Assembly: GCF_000377565.1 (NCBI RefSeq)
Contig: NZ_KB898378.1
Coordinates: 1-64,000, forward strand
Source of the DNA: Rhizobium sp. 2MFCol3.1
Lineage (GTDB): Bacteria; Pseudomonadota; Alphaproteobacteria; Rhizobiales; Rhizobiaceae
Direction: 5' to 3'
Length of the DNA stretch: 64,000 nucleotides
Each line of letters begins with the position of its first letter. The first letter of the stretch is position 1. Under the pieces are notes generated by a model. That model was not told the origin of the DNA, ran no database searches, and saw nothing but the letters and a program-made list of their open reading frames with translations. Below are positions 1-11,259 of this stretch, piece after piece. Made by a program: the position numbers and the translations under genes.

Positions 1-47
1 GGCCACCCGCCCGGCAGAAACAACTATCTCATATTTTGATCATCCAA

Positions 48-75
48 GAAGGTGCCGGCAGGCGGATGAGGGGGC
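48..75. repeat. Half of a RIME-type palindromic repeat (family A)
   Basis: A single arm (gaaggtgccggcaggcgg followed by atgaggggg) matches one arm of the complete family A elements at 4283, 7061, 21991 and 43327. The partner arm is not within the window here, so this is either a decayed half-element or one cut by the window edge. The surrounding 1-232 holds no convincing gene. Confidence 0.6.
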
Positions 76-232
76 TGCGGGCGCTGATCGTGCCGTTACG
101 CCTATCATGCTCCAAACACCCCCATTTTTAAACCACCATTCCCGATTTCCCCCATCCCCGCACGCCAATCCCCTTGCCAGCGGCTTTGCAAACATGACAG
201 TTTCCGCGAGCGCTATTTTGGGGAGATATTTC

Positions 233-1030
233 ATGCTGTTTCGTCGCACCGTCCTTGCCGGACTGACCGCACTCGCTCTTTCGCCGCTTGCTGCCTCCGC
301 CGCCGAGCTTCCCGATCTCAAGGGCAAGACGGTCGTGGTCGTCACCGAAAACGCCTATCCGCCGCTGCAGTTCGTCGATCCGAAGACGGGCAAGCAGATC
401 GGTTGGGAATATGATGCGATGAACGAGATCGCCAAGCGGCTGAACTTCAAGGTCGAGTACCAGAACACCAGCTGGGACGCGATGATCCAGGCGGTGTCTG
501 ACAATCAGTACAATATCGGCATGACCGGGATCACCATCAAGGACGACCGCAAGGCCAAGGTCGACTTCTCCGACCCCTACATGCGCTCGCAGCAGTTCAT
601 GCTGGTGCGGGGCGACGAGACGCGCTTTACCGATGCCAAGACCTTCGGTGCCTTCAATGACGGCCTCGTCGGCGCGCAGCCGGGCACCTCGCCCTTCTAT
701 GCCGCCGTCTACGAGATCCTCGACGGCAACGAGCAGAACCCGCGAATCAAGCTGTTCGAGACCTTCGGCGCCACGGTGCAGGCGCTCAAGGCCGGCGATG
801 TCGACGTGGTCCTGACCGACAGCGTCGCGGCGCAGGGTTATGTCGATGCGTCGAATGGCGGGCTGAAGGTGATCGGCGGGCCGCTCGGCACCGAGGATTT
901 CGGCTTCATCTTCCCCAAGGGCTCCGATCTGGTGGGGCCGGTCAATGCCGCCATTGCGAGCCTCAAGGCCGACGGCACCTTCGACAAGCTCAACAAGACA
1001 TGGTTCCTCGACTACAAGATGGGTCAATGA
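233..1030 (+). CDS. Amino-acid ABC transporter, periplasmic substrate-binding protein
   Basis: A family 3 solute-binding protein (SBP_bac_3) of 265 residues. It would capture a polar amino acid or related solute in the periplasm and hand it to the permease encoded just downstream. The N-terminus MLFRRTVLAGL...ASAA reads as a signal peptide cleaved near residue 23. The mature part has the family's EYDAMNEIAKRL stretch, the MTGITIKDDRK region and a FSDPYM motif. The start at 233 is preferred over an in-frame ATG at 107 because GGGGAG lies just before it and only this start begins with a signal peptide. Substrate specificity cannot be read from the sequence. Confidence 0.9.
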   Translation: MLFRRTVLAGLTALALSPLAASAAELPDLKGKTVVVVTENAYPPLQFVDPKTGKQIGWEYDAMNEIAKRLNFKVEYQNTSWDAMIQAVSDNQYNIGMTGITIKDDRKAKVDFSDPYMRSQQFMLVRGDETRFTDAKTFGAFNDGLVGAQPGTSPFYAAVYEILDGNEQNPRIKLFETFGATVQALKAGDVDVVLTDSVAAQGYVDASNGGLKVIGGPLGTEDFGFIFPKGSDLVGPVNAAIASLKADGTFDKLNKTWFLDYKMGQ

Positions 1031-1070
1031 TCCCGTCTTTCGTAACCGTCTACCGCGCCCGGACTGAAGC

Positions 1071-1898
1071 ATGATGGCTCCGCAGCCAAACCCGCGGGGC
1101 CAGGAGAGGGGCGACTATCCCTGGTGGCTGGTCGCCCTCGTCGTGATCGGCCTTACGCTCGCCGCCGTCATCATCGCCAACGACGTCTATGCGCAGGTGT
1201 TCCGCACCGTGTTCAACGGCGTCGGCATCACCATTTTCGTGACGCTCGTCGGCTTTGCGCTGGCGACGCTGCTCGGGCTTGGCATAGCCTTGCTCGGGCT
1301 GTCGGACAGCGTCGCGCTGCGCCAGATCGCCCGCTTCTATGTCGAGGTTGTCAGAGGCATCCCGATGCTGGTGCTTCTGTTCTACGTCGCCTTCGTCGGC
1401 GCGCCGGCCTTCGTCGCCGCCTATAATTTCCTGACCGCGCCGCTGGTGAATGCCGGGCTGACCGAACCGGTGCTGGTGCGCGATTTCTCTTTGATGTGGC
1501 GGGCGATCATCGCGCTGATGATCGGCTATTCCTCCTTCATCGCCGAAGTCTTCCGGGCCGGCATCCAGTCGGTCGACCAGGGGCAGATCGAGGCCGCCAA
1601 GGCGCTTGGCCTGTCGCGCTATAATCGCTTTCGCCTGGTCGTCTTCCCGCAGGCGATCAAGGTGATCTTTCCGCCGCTGTCGAACGATTTCGTGGCGATG
1701 GTGAAGGATAGTTCGCTGGTCTCGGTGCTCGGGGTTTCCGACATCACGCAGATGGGCAAGATCTACGCCTCCGGCTCCTTCCGCTTCTTTGAAACCTATT
1801 CGATCGTCACCTATATTTACCTGATCCTGACGATCGGCCTGTCGCTTGGCCTCAGGCAGATCGAGAAACGGATGCGCGGCAGAGACGGACGGCGATAA
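1071..1898 (+). CDS. Amino-acid ABC transporter permease (HisM/GlnP type)
   Basis: An inner-membrane permease of 275 residues with several hydrophobic segments. It has the BPD_transp_1 cytoplasmic EAA loop: EAAKALGLSRYNRFRLVVFPQ at about residues 178-198, with the conserved glycine. It follows the binding-protein gene by 40 bp and probably shares its transcript. No ATP-binding subunit gene lies beside it in this window, so the ATPase must be encoded to the left of the window or elsewhere. The family is certain; the solute is unknown. Confidence 0.9.
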   Translation: MMAPQPNPRGQERGDYPWWLVALVVIGLTLAAVIIANDVYAQVFRTVFNGVGITIFVTLVGFALATLLGLGIALLGLSDSVALRQIARFYVEVVRGIPMLVLLFYVAFVGAPAFVAAYNFLTAPLVNAGLTEPVLVRDFSLMWRAIIALMIGYSSFIAEVFRAGIQSVDQGQIEAAKALGLSRYNRFRLVVFPQAIKVIFPPLSNDFVAMVKDSSLVSVLGVSDITQMGKIYASGSFRFFETYSIVTYIYLILTIGLSLGLRQIEKRMRGRDGRR

Positions 1899-2167
1899 AG
1901 CGCTAATGAATCGAATTGCCGAGCATCGGAAAAATTGGTAAGTGACTGCTCATGGAATCCAAGTTCAGTTGCATTGGGGCGCATATTTTCGTGCTGCAGG
2001 ATCACTACCGCCTGCCGGCACGCTTCTTTGCGACCGTTTCCGGTGCGCTCAACAGCCGACTTCGTTGATCCCTTTCTGATCGACCGACGGCCGGTGGCCT
2101 ATGCGCCACCAAGCTCCATACCCCCACTGCAAGCAAACGCCCTTTGCATAATAACGGATGTATCGCC

Positions 2168-3577
2168 ATGAGCGCACCTCGTACCCTCTACGACAAGATC
2201 TGGGACGACCACCTGGTCGATCAACAGGACGACGGCACCTGTCTTCTCTACATCGACCGCCACCTGGTCCACGAAGTCACCTCGCCGCAGGCCTTCGAAG
2301 GGCTGCGCATGACGGGCCGCAAGGTTCGCGCGCCTGAAAAGACGCTCGCGGTCGTCGACCACAACGTGCCGACCTCGCCCGATCGCCATCTCGGCATCAA
2401 GAACGAGGAAAGCCGCATCCAGGTCGAGCAGCTGGCGATCAACGCGGCCGAGTTCGGCGTCGAATATTATTCGGCGAGCGACAAGCGCCAGGGCATCGTC
2501 CACATCATCGGACCGGAACAGGGCTTCACGCTGCCCGGCATGACGATCGTCTGCGGCGACAGCCACACCTCGACGCACGGCGCCTTCGGCTCGCTGGCGC
2601 ATGGCATCGGCACGTCCGAAGTGGAACACGTTCTGGCCACCCAGACGCTGATCCAGAAGAAGGCGAAGAACATGCTGGTGCAGGTCGACGGCGTGCTGCC
2701 CGCTGGCGTCACCGCCAAGGACATCGTGCTCGCCATCATCGGCGAAATCGGCACCGCGGGCGGCACCGGCTACGTCATCGAATATGCCGGCGAAGCCATT
2801 CGCGCGCTGTCGATGGAAGGCCGCATGACGATCTGCAACATGTCGATCGAAGGCGGCGCCCGCGCCGGCCTGATCGCGCCGGATGACGTGACCTACGAGT
2901 ACATCAAGGGCAAGCCGCGCGCGCCGAAGGGCGAAACGCTTGATCAGGCGATCGCCTACTGGAACACGCTGAAGTCGGACGAAGGCGCCCATTACGACCG
3001 CGTCGTCACGCTCAACGCCGCCGAGCTGCCGCCGATCGTCTCCTGGGGCTCCTCGCCCGAGGACGTCATCTCGGTGCAGGGCATCGTTCCGAACCCGGAT
3101 GAAATCGCCGACGAAAACAAGCGTACGTCGAAGTGGCGCGCGCTTGATTACATGGGCCTGAAGCCGGGCACGAAGATCACCGACATCGCTGTCGACCGCG
3201 TCTTCATCGGCTCGTGCACCAACGGCCGCATCGAGGATCTGCGCGCCGCCGCCAAGGTCGTCGAAGGCAAGACCGTTGCCGGCACCGTCAGCGCCATGAT
3301 CGTTCCGGGCTCCGGCCTCGTCAAGGAACAGGCGGAAGCCGAAGGCCTCGACAAGATCTTCAAGGCCGCGGGCTTCGACTGGCGCGAGCCTGGCTGTTCC
3401 ATGTGTCTGGCCATGAACGACGATCGCCTGAAGCCGGGCGAGCGTTGCGCCTCGACCTCCAACCGCAACTTCGAAGGCCGCCAGGGCTTCAAGGGCCGCA
3501 CCCACCTGGTGTCGCCCGCCATGGCAGCGGCCGCGGCCATCGCCGGCCACTTCGTCGATATCCGCGAGTGGAACTGA
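2168..3577 (+). CDS. leuC: 3-isopropylmalate dehydratase large subunit
   Basis: LeuC with LeuD isomerises 2-isopropylmalate to 3-isopropylmalate in leucine synthesis, using a [4Fe-4S] cluster. The 469-residue product starts MSAPRTLYDKIWDDHLV and has the cluster cysteines in GSCTNGR and in GCSMC. The length matches bacterial LeuC (about 465-470). An in-frame ATG eight codons upstream (2144) exists, but the 2168 start matches the normal family N-terminus. leuD is not adjacent. A rho-independent terminator follows, so it is probably monocistronic. Confidence 0.96.
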   Translation: MSAPRTLYDKIWDDHLVDQQDDGTCLLYIDRHLVHEVTSPQAFEGLRMTGRKVRAPEKTLAVVDHNVPTSPDRHLGIKNEESRIQVEQLAINAAEFGVEYYSASDKRQGIVHIIGPEQGFTLPGMTIVCGDSHTSTHGAFGSLAHGIGTSEVEHVLATQTLIQKKAKNMLVQVDGVLPAGVTAKDIVLAIIGEIGTAGGTGYVIEYAGEAIRALSMEGRMTICNMSIEGGARAGLIAPDDVTYEYIKGKPRAPKGETLDQAIAYWNTLKSDEGAHYDRVVTLNAAELPPIVSWGSSPEDVISVQGIVPNPDEIADENKRTSKWRALDYMGLKPGTKITDIAVDRVFIGSCTNGRIEDLRAAAKVVEGKTVAGTVSAMIVPGSGLVKEQAEAEGLDKIFKAAGFDWREPGCSMCLAMNDDRLKPGERCASTSNRNFEGRQGFKGRTHLVSPAMAAAAAIAGHFVDIREWN

Positions 3578-3628
3578 GAGCTTTCGGCCTCTCCCAGTGA
3601 CGGGAGGGGTTGGATTGCATGAATTGCG

Positions 3629-3655
3629 AAAGGACAGGCTTGGCCTGTCCTTTTT
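3629..3655 (+). terminator. Rho-independent terminator after leuC
   Basis: The 10-bp stem AAAGGACAGG/CCTGTCCTTT with a 5-nt loop runs into a T-run, about 50 bp after the leuC stop. Confidence 0.85.
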
Positions 3656-3699
3656 CGTTCATGGGGTTACAATTTCCCATTCCTCATCCGGAGAGCATC

Positions 3700-4230
3700 A
3701 TGACACCAGCCACCCCGCTCCCGCGATATCGTCTGCTTCTGCTGCGCCACGCCAAATCCGCCTGGCCCGCTGGCGTCGACGACCATGATCGTCCGCTCGG
3801 CGGTCGTGGTTTGAAGACTGCGCCGCTGATGGGGCGCTATATGGCCCGCGAGGGGTTGGTTCCCGATCTGGCGCTGGTGTCCACGGCGCGGCGCACGCAG
3901 GAGAGCTGGGTGCTGGTTGGTGCCGAACTGCGTGATGATGTCGAGCGGCGGGATGTGGGGGAGATTTACGAGGCGGCGGCGGAGCGGATCGCGGGGGTTA
4001 TCCGCGGTGTCGATGCTGCTATTCGGACGCTGCTGGTGGTTGGGCATAATCCGGGGTTGCAGGAACTGGCGATCGATCTCGTTTCGGATGGGGAGAGGCT
4101 GGCCGGGGTCAGGGAGAAGTTTCCGACGGGGGCTTTGGCGGTGATTGATTTCGCTGTGGCCTGGGGGGATGTGGCCGCTGGGAGTGGGGTGTTGGAGAGG
4201 TTTGTGGTGCCGCGGTCTTTGGTGGGGTGA
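3700..4230 (+). CDS. SixA-like histidine phosphatase family protein
   Basis: A small (176 aa) phosphoglycerate-mutase-superfamily phosphatase. The N-terminal LLLLRHAKSAW carries the RHG-type motif in the RHAK form of SixA, and VVGHNPGL supplies the second catalytic histidine. SixA of E. coli dephosphorylates phosphohistidine, but the substrate here is unknown. The start at 3700 has GGAGAG just upstream; an in-frame ATG at 3610 lies inside the leuC terminator region and is less likely. The last third is unusually rich in G runs and is followed by a repeat element. Confidence 0.85.
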   Translation: MTPATPLPRYRLLLLRHAKSAWPAGVDDHDRPLGGRGLKTAPLMGRYMAREGLVPDLALVSTARRTQESWVLVGAELRDDVERRDVGEIYEAAAERIAGVIRGVDAAIRTLLVVGHNPGLQELAIDLVSDGERLAGVREKFPTGALAVIDFAVAWGDVAAGSGVLERFVVPRSLVG

Positions 4231-4282
4231 TCGGGGGGTGGGGTGTGGTTGGCGTCGGCGCGTTTTGCCGTGGCTGGCGTTG

Positions 4283-4424
4283 GCGTCCGGAGCCCCCTCA
4301 TCCGCCTGCCGGCACCTTCTCCCCGCTGGGGAGAAGAGACTTGGGAGCGGGCCGCTCGCTCAACCTCCCCTTCGCCCCATAGGGGAGAAGGTGGCCCGAA
4401 GGGTCGGATGAGGGGGCTCCGGGC
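4283..4424. repeat. RIME1-like palindromic element, family A, reverse orientation
   Basis: A long imperfect palindrome of about 140 bp. The left arm carries CCGCCTGCCGGCACCTTCTC and the right arm the complement of CCGACCCTTCGGGCCACC; both end in the CCCCCTCATCCG/CGGATGAGGGGG tip. The two arm types differ, so the element has a direction, and this copy is inverted relative to those at 7061, 21991 and 43327. It resembles the Rhizobium-specific intergenic mosaic elements (RIME). It lies between convergent genes. Confidence 0.8.
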
Positions 4425-4481
4425 GCAAAGCTCACCACCCGCAGGGCCGCATGGCAAAACCTACCGGCTAAAGCCGCTCCC

Positions 4482-5132
4482 CTACGACCCCGCCTTCCCC
4501 AAAGCCTTCTCCATCGCCGGGTAAAGCCCCTCTTTCAAACTGATATCGTCGAATGGTCCAACCCGCTTGTAGAGGATCGTCCCATCCGGGCCGACGAGGT
4601 AGCTTTCGGGGATGCCGTAGACGCCCCAGTCGATGGCGGCCTGGCCCTTGGGGTCGATGCCGATCGCCTTGTAGGGGTTGCCGAGTTCGCCGAGGAAGCC
4701 CAGCGCGTTGTCGTTCTTGTCCTTGTAGTTGATCGCGACAATATTAAGCCGGCTATCTTTCGCCAGTTCCTTCAAGATCGGATGCTCCTCGCGGCAGGGA
4801 ATGCACCAGGAGGCGAAGACGTTGACCAGCGTCAGCTTGCCCTTGACGGCGGCATCGGTGAGCGCCGGCAGGTTGGCGCCCTCGAGCGGCGGCAGGTCGA
4901 GCGACGGGGCCTTGGTGCCAAGCAGCGCCGAGGGGATCTCGGAGATGTTCTTGCCGTGCACATCCTGGTCGTAGAGCATCTTGCCCGCCGTGCCGGCAAT
5001 GCCGGCGAAGACGAGAAGCGGGATCAGCGCGAAAACGTAGCGGCCTATGCCGCGCTTTTGCTTCGGCGTGCCTGGCTGTGTCCCCTGGGGCGCGGCGGAC
5101 TGCGTCGGCTCGGTGTTCGGCGCGTCGGTCAT
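4482..5132 (-). CDS. ccmG: Thiol:disulfide interchange protein of cytochrome c maturation (DsbE/CcmG)
   Basis: A membrane-anchored periplasmic thioredoxin that reduces apocytochrome c cysteines before heme attachment. The 216-residue product has an N-terminal transmembrane anchor at about 30-51, then a thioredoxin fold with FASWCIPC (cysteines 110 and 113) and the GVYGIPESYLVGPDG segment typical of DsbE. The start at 5132 overlaps the ccmD stop by 4 bp. It is the last gene of the ccmA-B-C-D-G cluster. Confidence 0.93.
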   Translation of the reverse strand: MTDAPNTEPTQSAAPQGTQPGTPKQKRGIGRYVFALIPLLVFAGIAGTAGKMLYDQDVHGKNISEIPSALLGTKAPSLDLPPLEGANLPALTDAAVKGKLTLVNVFASWCIPCREEHPILKELAKDSRLNIVAINYKDKNDNALGFLGELGNPYKAIGIDPKGQAAIDWGVYGIPESYLVGPDGTILYKRVGPFDDISLKEGLYPAMEKALGKAGS

Positions 5133-5320
5133 GCGTTGGCCTTCGCGTCGGGCGCATCCTTGGCGCGGGCGGAGCGGCGGCGGATGCCGGAGGCTTCGAG
5201 CGCTTTGAGTTCGCGGCGGCGGGCGCGGCCGTCGAGCCATGTCCAGAGCGTCACGGCGATCGTGATCAGACCGGCAAAAAGGTAGGAACCGTAGACGTAG
5301 AAGGCGTAGGACTGTGTCAT
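5129..5320 (-). CDS. ccmD: Heme exporter protein CcmD
   Basis: A small (63 aa) single-span membrane protein that helps release holo-CcmE from the CcmABC complex. It has a short N-terminus with the FYVYGSY motif, one transmembrane segment (about 9-28) and a basic cytoplasmic tail (GRARRRELKALE), as in CcmD. It sits 4 bp after ccmC and overlaps ccmG by 4 bp, so the three are translationally linked. Confidence 0.88.
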   Translation of the reverse strand: MTQSYAFYVYGSYLFAGLITIAVTLWTWLDGRARRRELKALEASGIRRRSARAKDAPDAKANA

Positions 5321-5324
5321 CTCT

Positions 5325-6086
5325 TTAACCCTCGCGGCTTGCCAGGCGCGCGGCGAGGCGGCGCTGGGCGGCGATGCGGCGGCGCCAGATCTCGTTGCGG
5401 ATCGCCATCACATGCAGCGTCAGGAAGAGCATGGTGAAGGCAATCGCCATGACCAGCAGCGGACGCAGGAATTCCGGGTCGATCGCCGGGCCGTCCAGGC
5501 GCAGCACACTCGCGGATTGATGCAGCGTGTTCCACCAGTCGACGGAGAATTTGATGATCGGGATGTTGACGAAGCCGACGAGGATCAGCACGGCCGAGAG
5601 GCGGGCGGCCTTGCTCGGGTCTTCCATGGCGCGGTTGAGCGCAATCAGCCCGAGATACATCAGGAAGAGAATGAAGACGGAGGTGAGCCGCGCATCCCAG
5701 ACCCACCATGTGCCCCACATCGGCTTGCCCCAGAGCGAGCCGGTGACGAGCGCGATCAGCGTGAAGGCGGCGCCCAAGGGGGCTGCGGCCTTGGCCGAGA
5801 CATCGGCCAGCGGGTGGCGCCAGACGAGGGTGCCGATCGCCGACAAGCTCATGATGGTGTAGCCCATCATCGACAGCCAGGCTGCCGGCACGTGGATATA
5901 CATGATGCGGACGGTTTCGCCCTGCTGGTAATCGCCCTCGGTCGTGAAGCTGAGATACAGCCCCACGATGAAACAGAGCGCGGTGAACCCGGCCATCCAC
6001 GGGATGAGGCGATTGGCGAGCGCCAGGAACCGCGTGGGGTTGGCGAGATCGCTGAATTTGGTGATGGCAAGGCTATTCTCGGTCAT
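5325..6086 (-). CDS. ccmC: Heme ABC transporter permease CcmC
   Basis: A multispan membrane protein (253 aa) that presents heme to CcmE in the periplasm. The tryptophan-rich WWD signature is visible as WGTWWVWDARLTS, together with conserved periplasmic histidines (for example MYIHVPAAW). The length matches CcmC. It starts 47 bp after ccmB ends and is followed within 4 bp by ccmD. Confidence 0.94.
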   Translation of the reverse strand: MTENSLAITKFSDLANPTRFLALANRLIPWMAGFTALCFIVGLYLSFTTEGDYQQGETVRIMYIHVPAAWLSMMGYTIMSLSAIGTLVWRHPLADVSAKAAAPLGAAFTLIALVTGSLWGKPMWGTWWVWDARLTSVFILFLMYLGLIALNRAMEDPSKAARLSAVLILVGFVNIPIIKFSVDWWNTLHQSASVLRLDGPAIDPEFLRPLLVMAIAFTMLFLTLHVMAIRNEIWRRRIAAQRRLAARLASREG

Positions 6087-6133
6087 GCCGTCTCCTTAGC
6101 GCGATCCGCCGCCACGGGCAATCAAGCCGATGA

Positions 6134-6793
6134 TCAATCCGATGTGTTGCGCAGCGCCAGCGCCGCCGCGGCCGGGCCGATGACGGCGAAGAAGAGGGTG
6201 AGCGCGATCAGGATCAGGAAAGGCGGCAGGAAGGGGGCGGGTCCCTCGACGGCCGCGTAAGTGGCGCTGACGCCGAAGATCAGCACCGGGATGGTGAGCG
6301 GAAGCACTAGGATCGACACCAGCAACCCGCCGCGCGGAAGGGCCACGGCGACGGCTGCGCCGACGGCGCCGATCAACGTGATGGCGGGCGTGCCGACCAG
6401 GAGCGTCAGCATGGTCGCGCCGATCGCTTTCTCGCTCATGTTCATGAAGAGCCCGAGCAGCGGCGAGGCGATCACCAGCGGCAGGCTGGTGGCGAGCCAG
6501 TGGGCGAGGCACTTGACGAGCACGGTCAAGACCAGCGGCGTTTCCTGCATCAGCATCAGATCGAGCGCGCCATCGTCACGCTCCGCCTGGAAGAGGCGGT
6601 CGAGGCCGAGAAGGGCAGCGAGGAGCGCGCCGATCCAGACGATGGCCGGGCCGATGCGGGCGAGCAGGGCAAGATCCGGGCCGACGCCGAAGGGGATGAC
6701 GGCGACGACGGTGAGGAAGAACAGCACGCCGACAAGAGCGCCGCCGCCGGCGCGGATGGAGAGCTTGAGGTCGCGGAAGAGGAGGGCGGTCAT
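6134..6793 (-). CDS. ccmB: Heme exporter protein CcmB
   Basis: A membrane subunit (219 aa, about six hydrophobic segments) of the CcmAB ABC transporter needed for cytochrome c maturation. The N-terminus MTALLFRDLKLSIRAGGG and the QAERDDGALDLMLM segment are typical of CcmB. The start at 6793 matches family length; the longer in-frame extension runs into repeat DNA. Upstream of its start lie about 600 bp of palindromic repeats separating it from ccmA, which is unusual because the two subunits are normally co-translated. Confidence 0.93.
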   Translation of the reverse strand: MTALLFRDLKLSIRAGGGALVGVLFFLTVVAVIPFGVGPDLALLARIGPAIVWIGALLAALLGLDRLFQAERDDGALDLMLMQETPLVLTVLVKCLAHWLATSLPLVIASPLLGLFMNMSEKAIGATMLTLLVGTPAITLIGAVGAAVAVALPRGGLLVSILVLPLTIPVLIFGVSATYAAVEGPAPFLPPFLILIALTLFFAVIGPAAAALALRNTSD

Positions 6794-6845
6794 GGGTGGG
6801 CCCTCGGTGGGGTGGGGTGGGGTATGGAGAGGTTGGTGGTTGGGG

Positions 6846-6997
6846 TACCCCCCTCTGCCCTGCCGGGCATCTCCCCCACAAGGGGGAAGATCGACTCGTG
6901 GCTTGCTCTCAGCCAACCAATAGAAGTGGAACGAGCGGTTGCGCCCAGCCAATCTCCCCCCTTGTGGGGGAGATGCCCGGCAGGGCAGAGGGGGGTA
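6846..6997. repeat. Palindromic intergenic repeat, family B
   Basis: About 40-bp arms (cccctctgccctgccgggca then tctcccccacaaggggg, and the complement on the right) flank an inner segment containing cgactcgtggc and acgagcggttgcg. The inner segment is related to that of the copy at 36006 in reverse complement, so the element is directional. It lies between ccmB and the family A element at 7061. Confidence 0.8.
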
Positions 6998-7060
6998 ATC
7001 CTGGCGCCACCGTGGCGTGGAGCCTCTGCAGGGCGGCTATAGGTGACCTCAGCGCCCGCG

Positions 7061-7186
7061 GCCCCCTCATCCGACCCTTCGGGCCACCTTCTCCCCGTGG
7101 GGGAGAAGGGGAGGTCGGCGCGAGCGGCCAACCACGAGTCTCTTCTCCCCAACGGGGAGAAGGTGCCGGCAGGCGGATGAGGGGGC
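7061..7186. repeat. RIME1-like palindromic element, family A
   Basis: An imperfect palindrome of about 126 bp. The left arm has CCGACCCTTCGGGCCACC and the right arm GGTGCCGGCAGGCGGATG. It is the middle of three different repeats stacked between ccmB and ccmA. Confidence 0.8.
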
Positions 7187-7215
7187 GACGCAAGCTCGGT
7201 GGGTGCGGCTGAAGT

Positions 7216-7370
7216 CCCCTCCCCAACCCCTCCCCACAAGGGGGAGGGGCTAAGCCGGGGCGCTGTAGAATTCCCGCATTTCATCTTCGTACTGGTTGAT
7301 AGGTTGGTGTTCTGCCGGGCGGTTGCGGCAGGCAAGCCCCTCCCCCTTGTGGGGAGGGGTTGGGGAGGGG
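7216..7370. repeat. Palindromic intergenic repeat, family C
   Basis: Inverted arms of about 35 bp (cccctccccaacccctcccc with acaagggggagggg, complement at 7336-7370) surround about 85 bp of non-coding DNA. The right arm resembles the right end of the element at 24727-24862. It lies directly downstream of the ccmA stop codon. Confidence 0.75.
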
Positions 7371-7391
7371 TTTTTGTTGCAAGCATCGCCA

Positions 7392-8039
7392 TCACCCCCA
7401 CACCCCCGCACTCACGCCTGCAAACCCCGCCATCCGCAGCTCCCTGGCATCGCTCAACCCCAGCGGCTGATGCGTCGCCGCAATCACGATGCCGCCAGCC
7501 CCACGGTGCGCCTCGATCAACCCGGCGAAAAGCTGATCAGCGCTGGCGTCGAGTGCTGCCGTCGGTTCGTCGAGGATCCAGACGGGGCGGTGGGAGACGA
7601 GCAGCTTGGCGAAGGCGAAGCGGCGTTGTTGGCCGGCGGAGAGGTAGTCGAAGGGGAGATGAGTGATGCCTGACAGCCCCACCGCGTCGGCGGCGTCTTC
7701 GATCGACATGCCGGTTCCGCCGCCCATGTCGCCCAGATAGCGGCGCCAGAAAGCGAGGTTCTCGTCCACCGTCAGCTCGCTCTTCATGGCGTTGCGGTGG
7801 CCGAGATAGTGGCTGATCTCGGGGAGCCGGATGTCGGTGTCGCCGTTCGCGTTCGTGACAGTGATCGTGCCCGTTTCCTGCCGCAGCAGGCCTGCCAGCA
7901 CGCGCAGCAGGGTCGACTTACCGGAGCCGTTTTTGCCAGTCAAAACCAGGGCTTCGCCCGATGTCAGGCCAAAGGAGACGCCTTCAAAAATCAGCTCTTC
8001 GCCTCTCAAGGCAGCGAGATCGGAGGCTTGGAGATGCAT
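7392..8039 (-). CDS. ccmA: Heme ABC exporter ATP-binding protein CcmA
   Basis: ATPase (215 aa) of the CcmABCD complex that drives release of heme-loaded CcmE. Walker A GKNGSGKST is at about residues 35-43, the signature appears as LSAGQQRR and Walker B as WILDEPTAALD. The start at 8039 has CCGGAAC upstream and gives the family's length (about 205-215); in-frame ATGs at 8069 and 8087 lack a ribosome-binding site. It is divergent from acnA. Confidence 0.92.
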   Translation of the reverse strand: MHLQASDLAALRGEELIFEGVSFGLTSGEALVLTGKNGSGKSTLLRVLAGLLRQETGTITVTNANGDTDIRLPEISHYLGHRNAMKSELTVDENLAFWRRYLGDMGGGTGMSIEDAADAVGLSGITHLPFDYLSAGQQRRFAFAKLLVSHRPVWILDEPTAALDASADQLFAGLIEAHRGAGGIVIAATHQPLGLSDARELRMAGFAGVSAGVWG

Positions 8040-8295
8040 GGGGGTTCCGGGGTTCACGTTTTCAGTCATGCGATGCAAAAAAATCAAAAATGGTGGGCGC
8101 CTCTCTGGCAGCTTTCGCCGAAACTATCTATATGTTGATCACCACGCCAGCGGTCGGCGTGAATTTCATCCTAGCGCCGAACATGAGGTCTGACTTCATG
8201 TGCGGACCGCGGAAATGGCCGTACCCGCATCCTGATGTGCCTTTAGTGCATAGGCGTCCGCACAATTGTGTTCGCGATCAGAAACGGGGTCTCTC

Positions 8296-10986
<2,691 letters not shown>

Positions 10987-11019
10987 TCGGCCCTGATTTT
11001 TAAGACCTGCCTGATAATG

Positions 11020-11050
11020 GCCGCCGGAAAACGATTTCCGGCGGCTTTTT
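11020..11050 (+). terminator. Rho-independent terminator after acnA
   Basis: The 11-bp stem GCCGCCGGAAA/TTTCCGGCGGC with an ACGA loop is followed by TTTTT, 34 bp after the acnA stop. Confidence 0.92.
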
Positions 11051-11259
11051 CGTGTTCGGGAGGGCTGCGAAGGGTCCGGCTCACGGCGAAGTGTTGCGGA
11101 GTTGTCCCACGCGGGCTCTGTCTCACCCGTTCGTGATTTTTCGTTTGGATCGGGAGCGATTATCTCTAGGTTGAAGAGACGGAGCCCTTGCGTGCGTGTC
11201 TGGCCAGCGAGTTGAGCCGGCGTTTCGGCAAGGTGGAGAGGAAAAGAGGTAGAGGTGCA

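Noticed and set aside
4283..4424. Possible CRISPR-like repeat because of recurring sequence blocks in the window
   Set aside because: The blocks are large dispersed palindromes with no regular spacers and no cas genes nearby.
6790..7401. Open frames in both directions between ccmB and ccmA
   Set aside because: They are made of palindromic repeat DNA, read as Pro/Arg/Ser-rich low-complexity peptides, and lack ribosome-binding sites.
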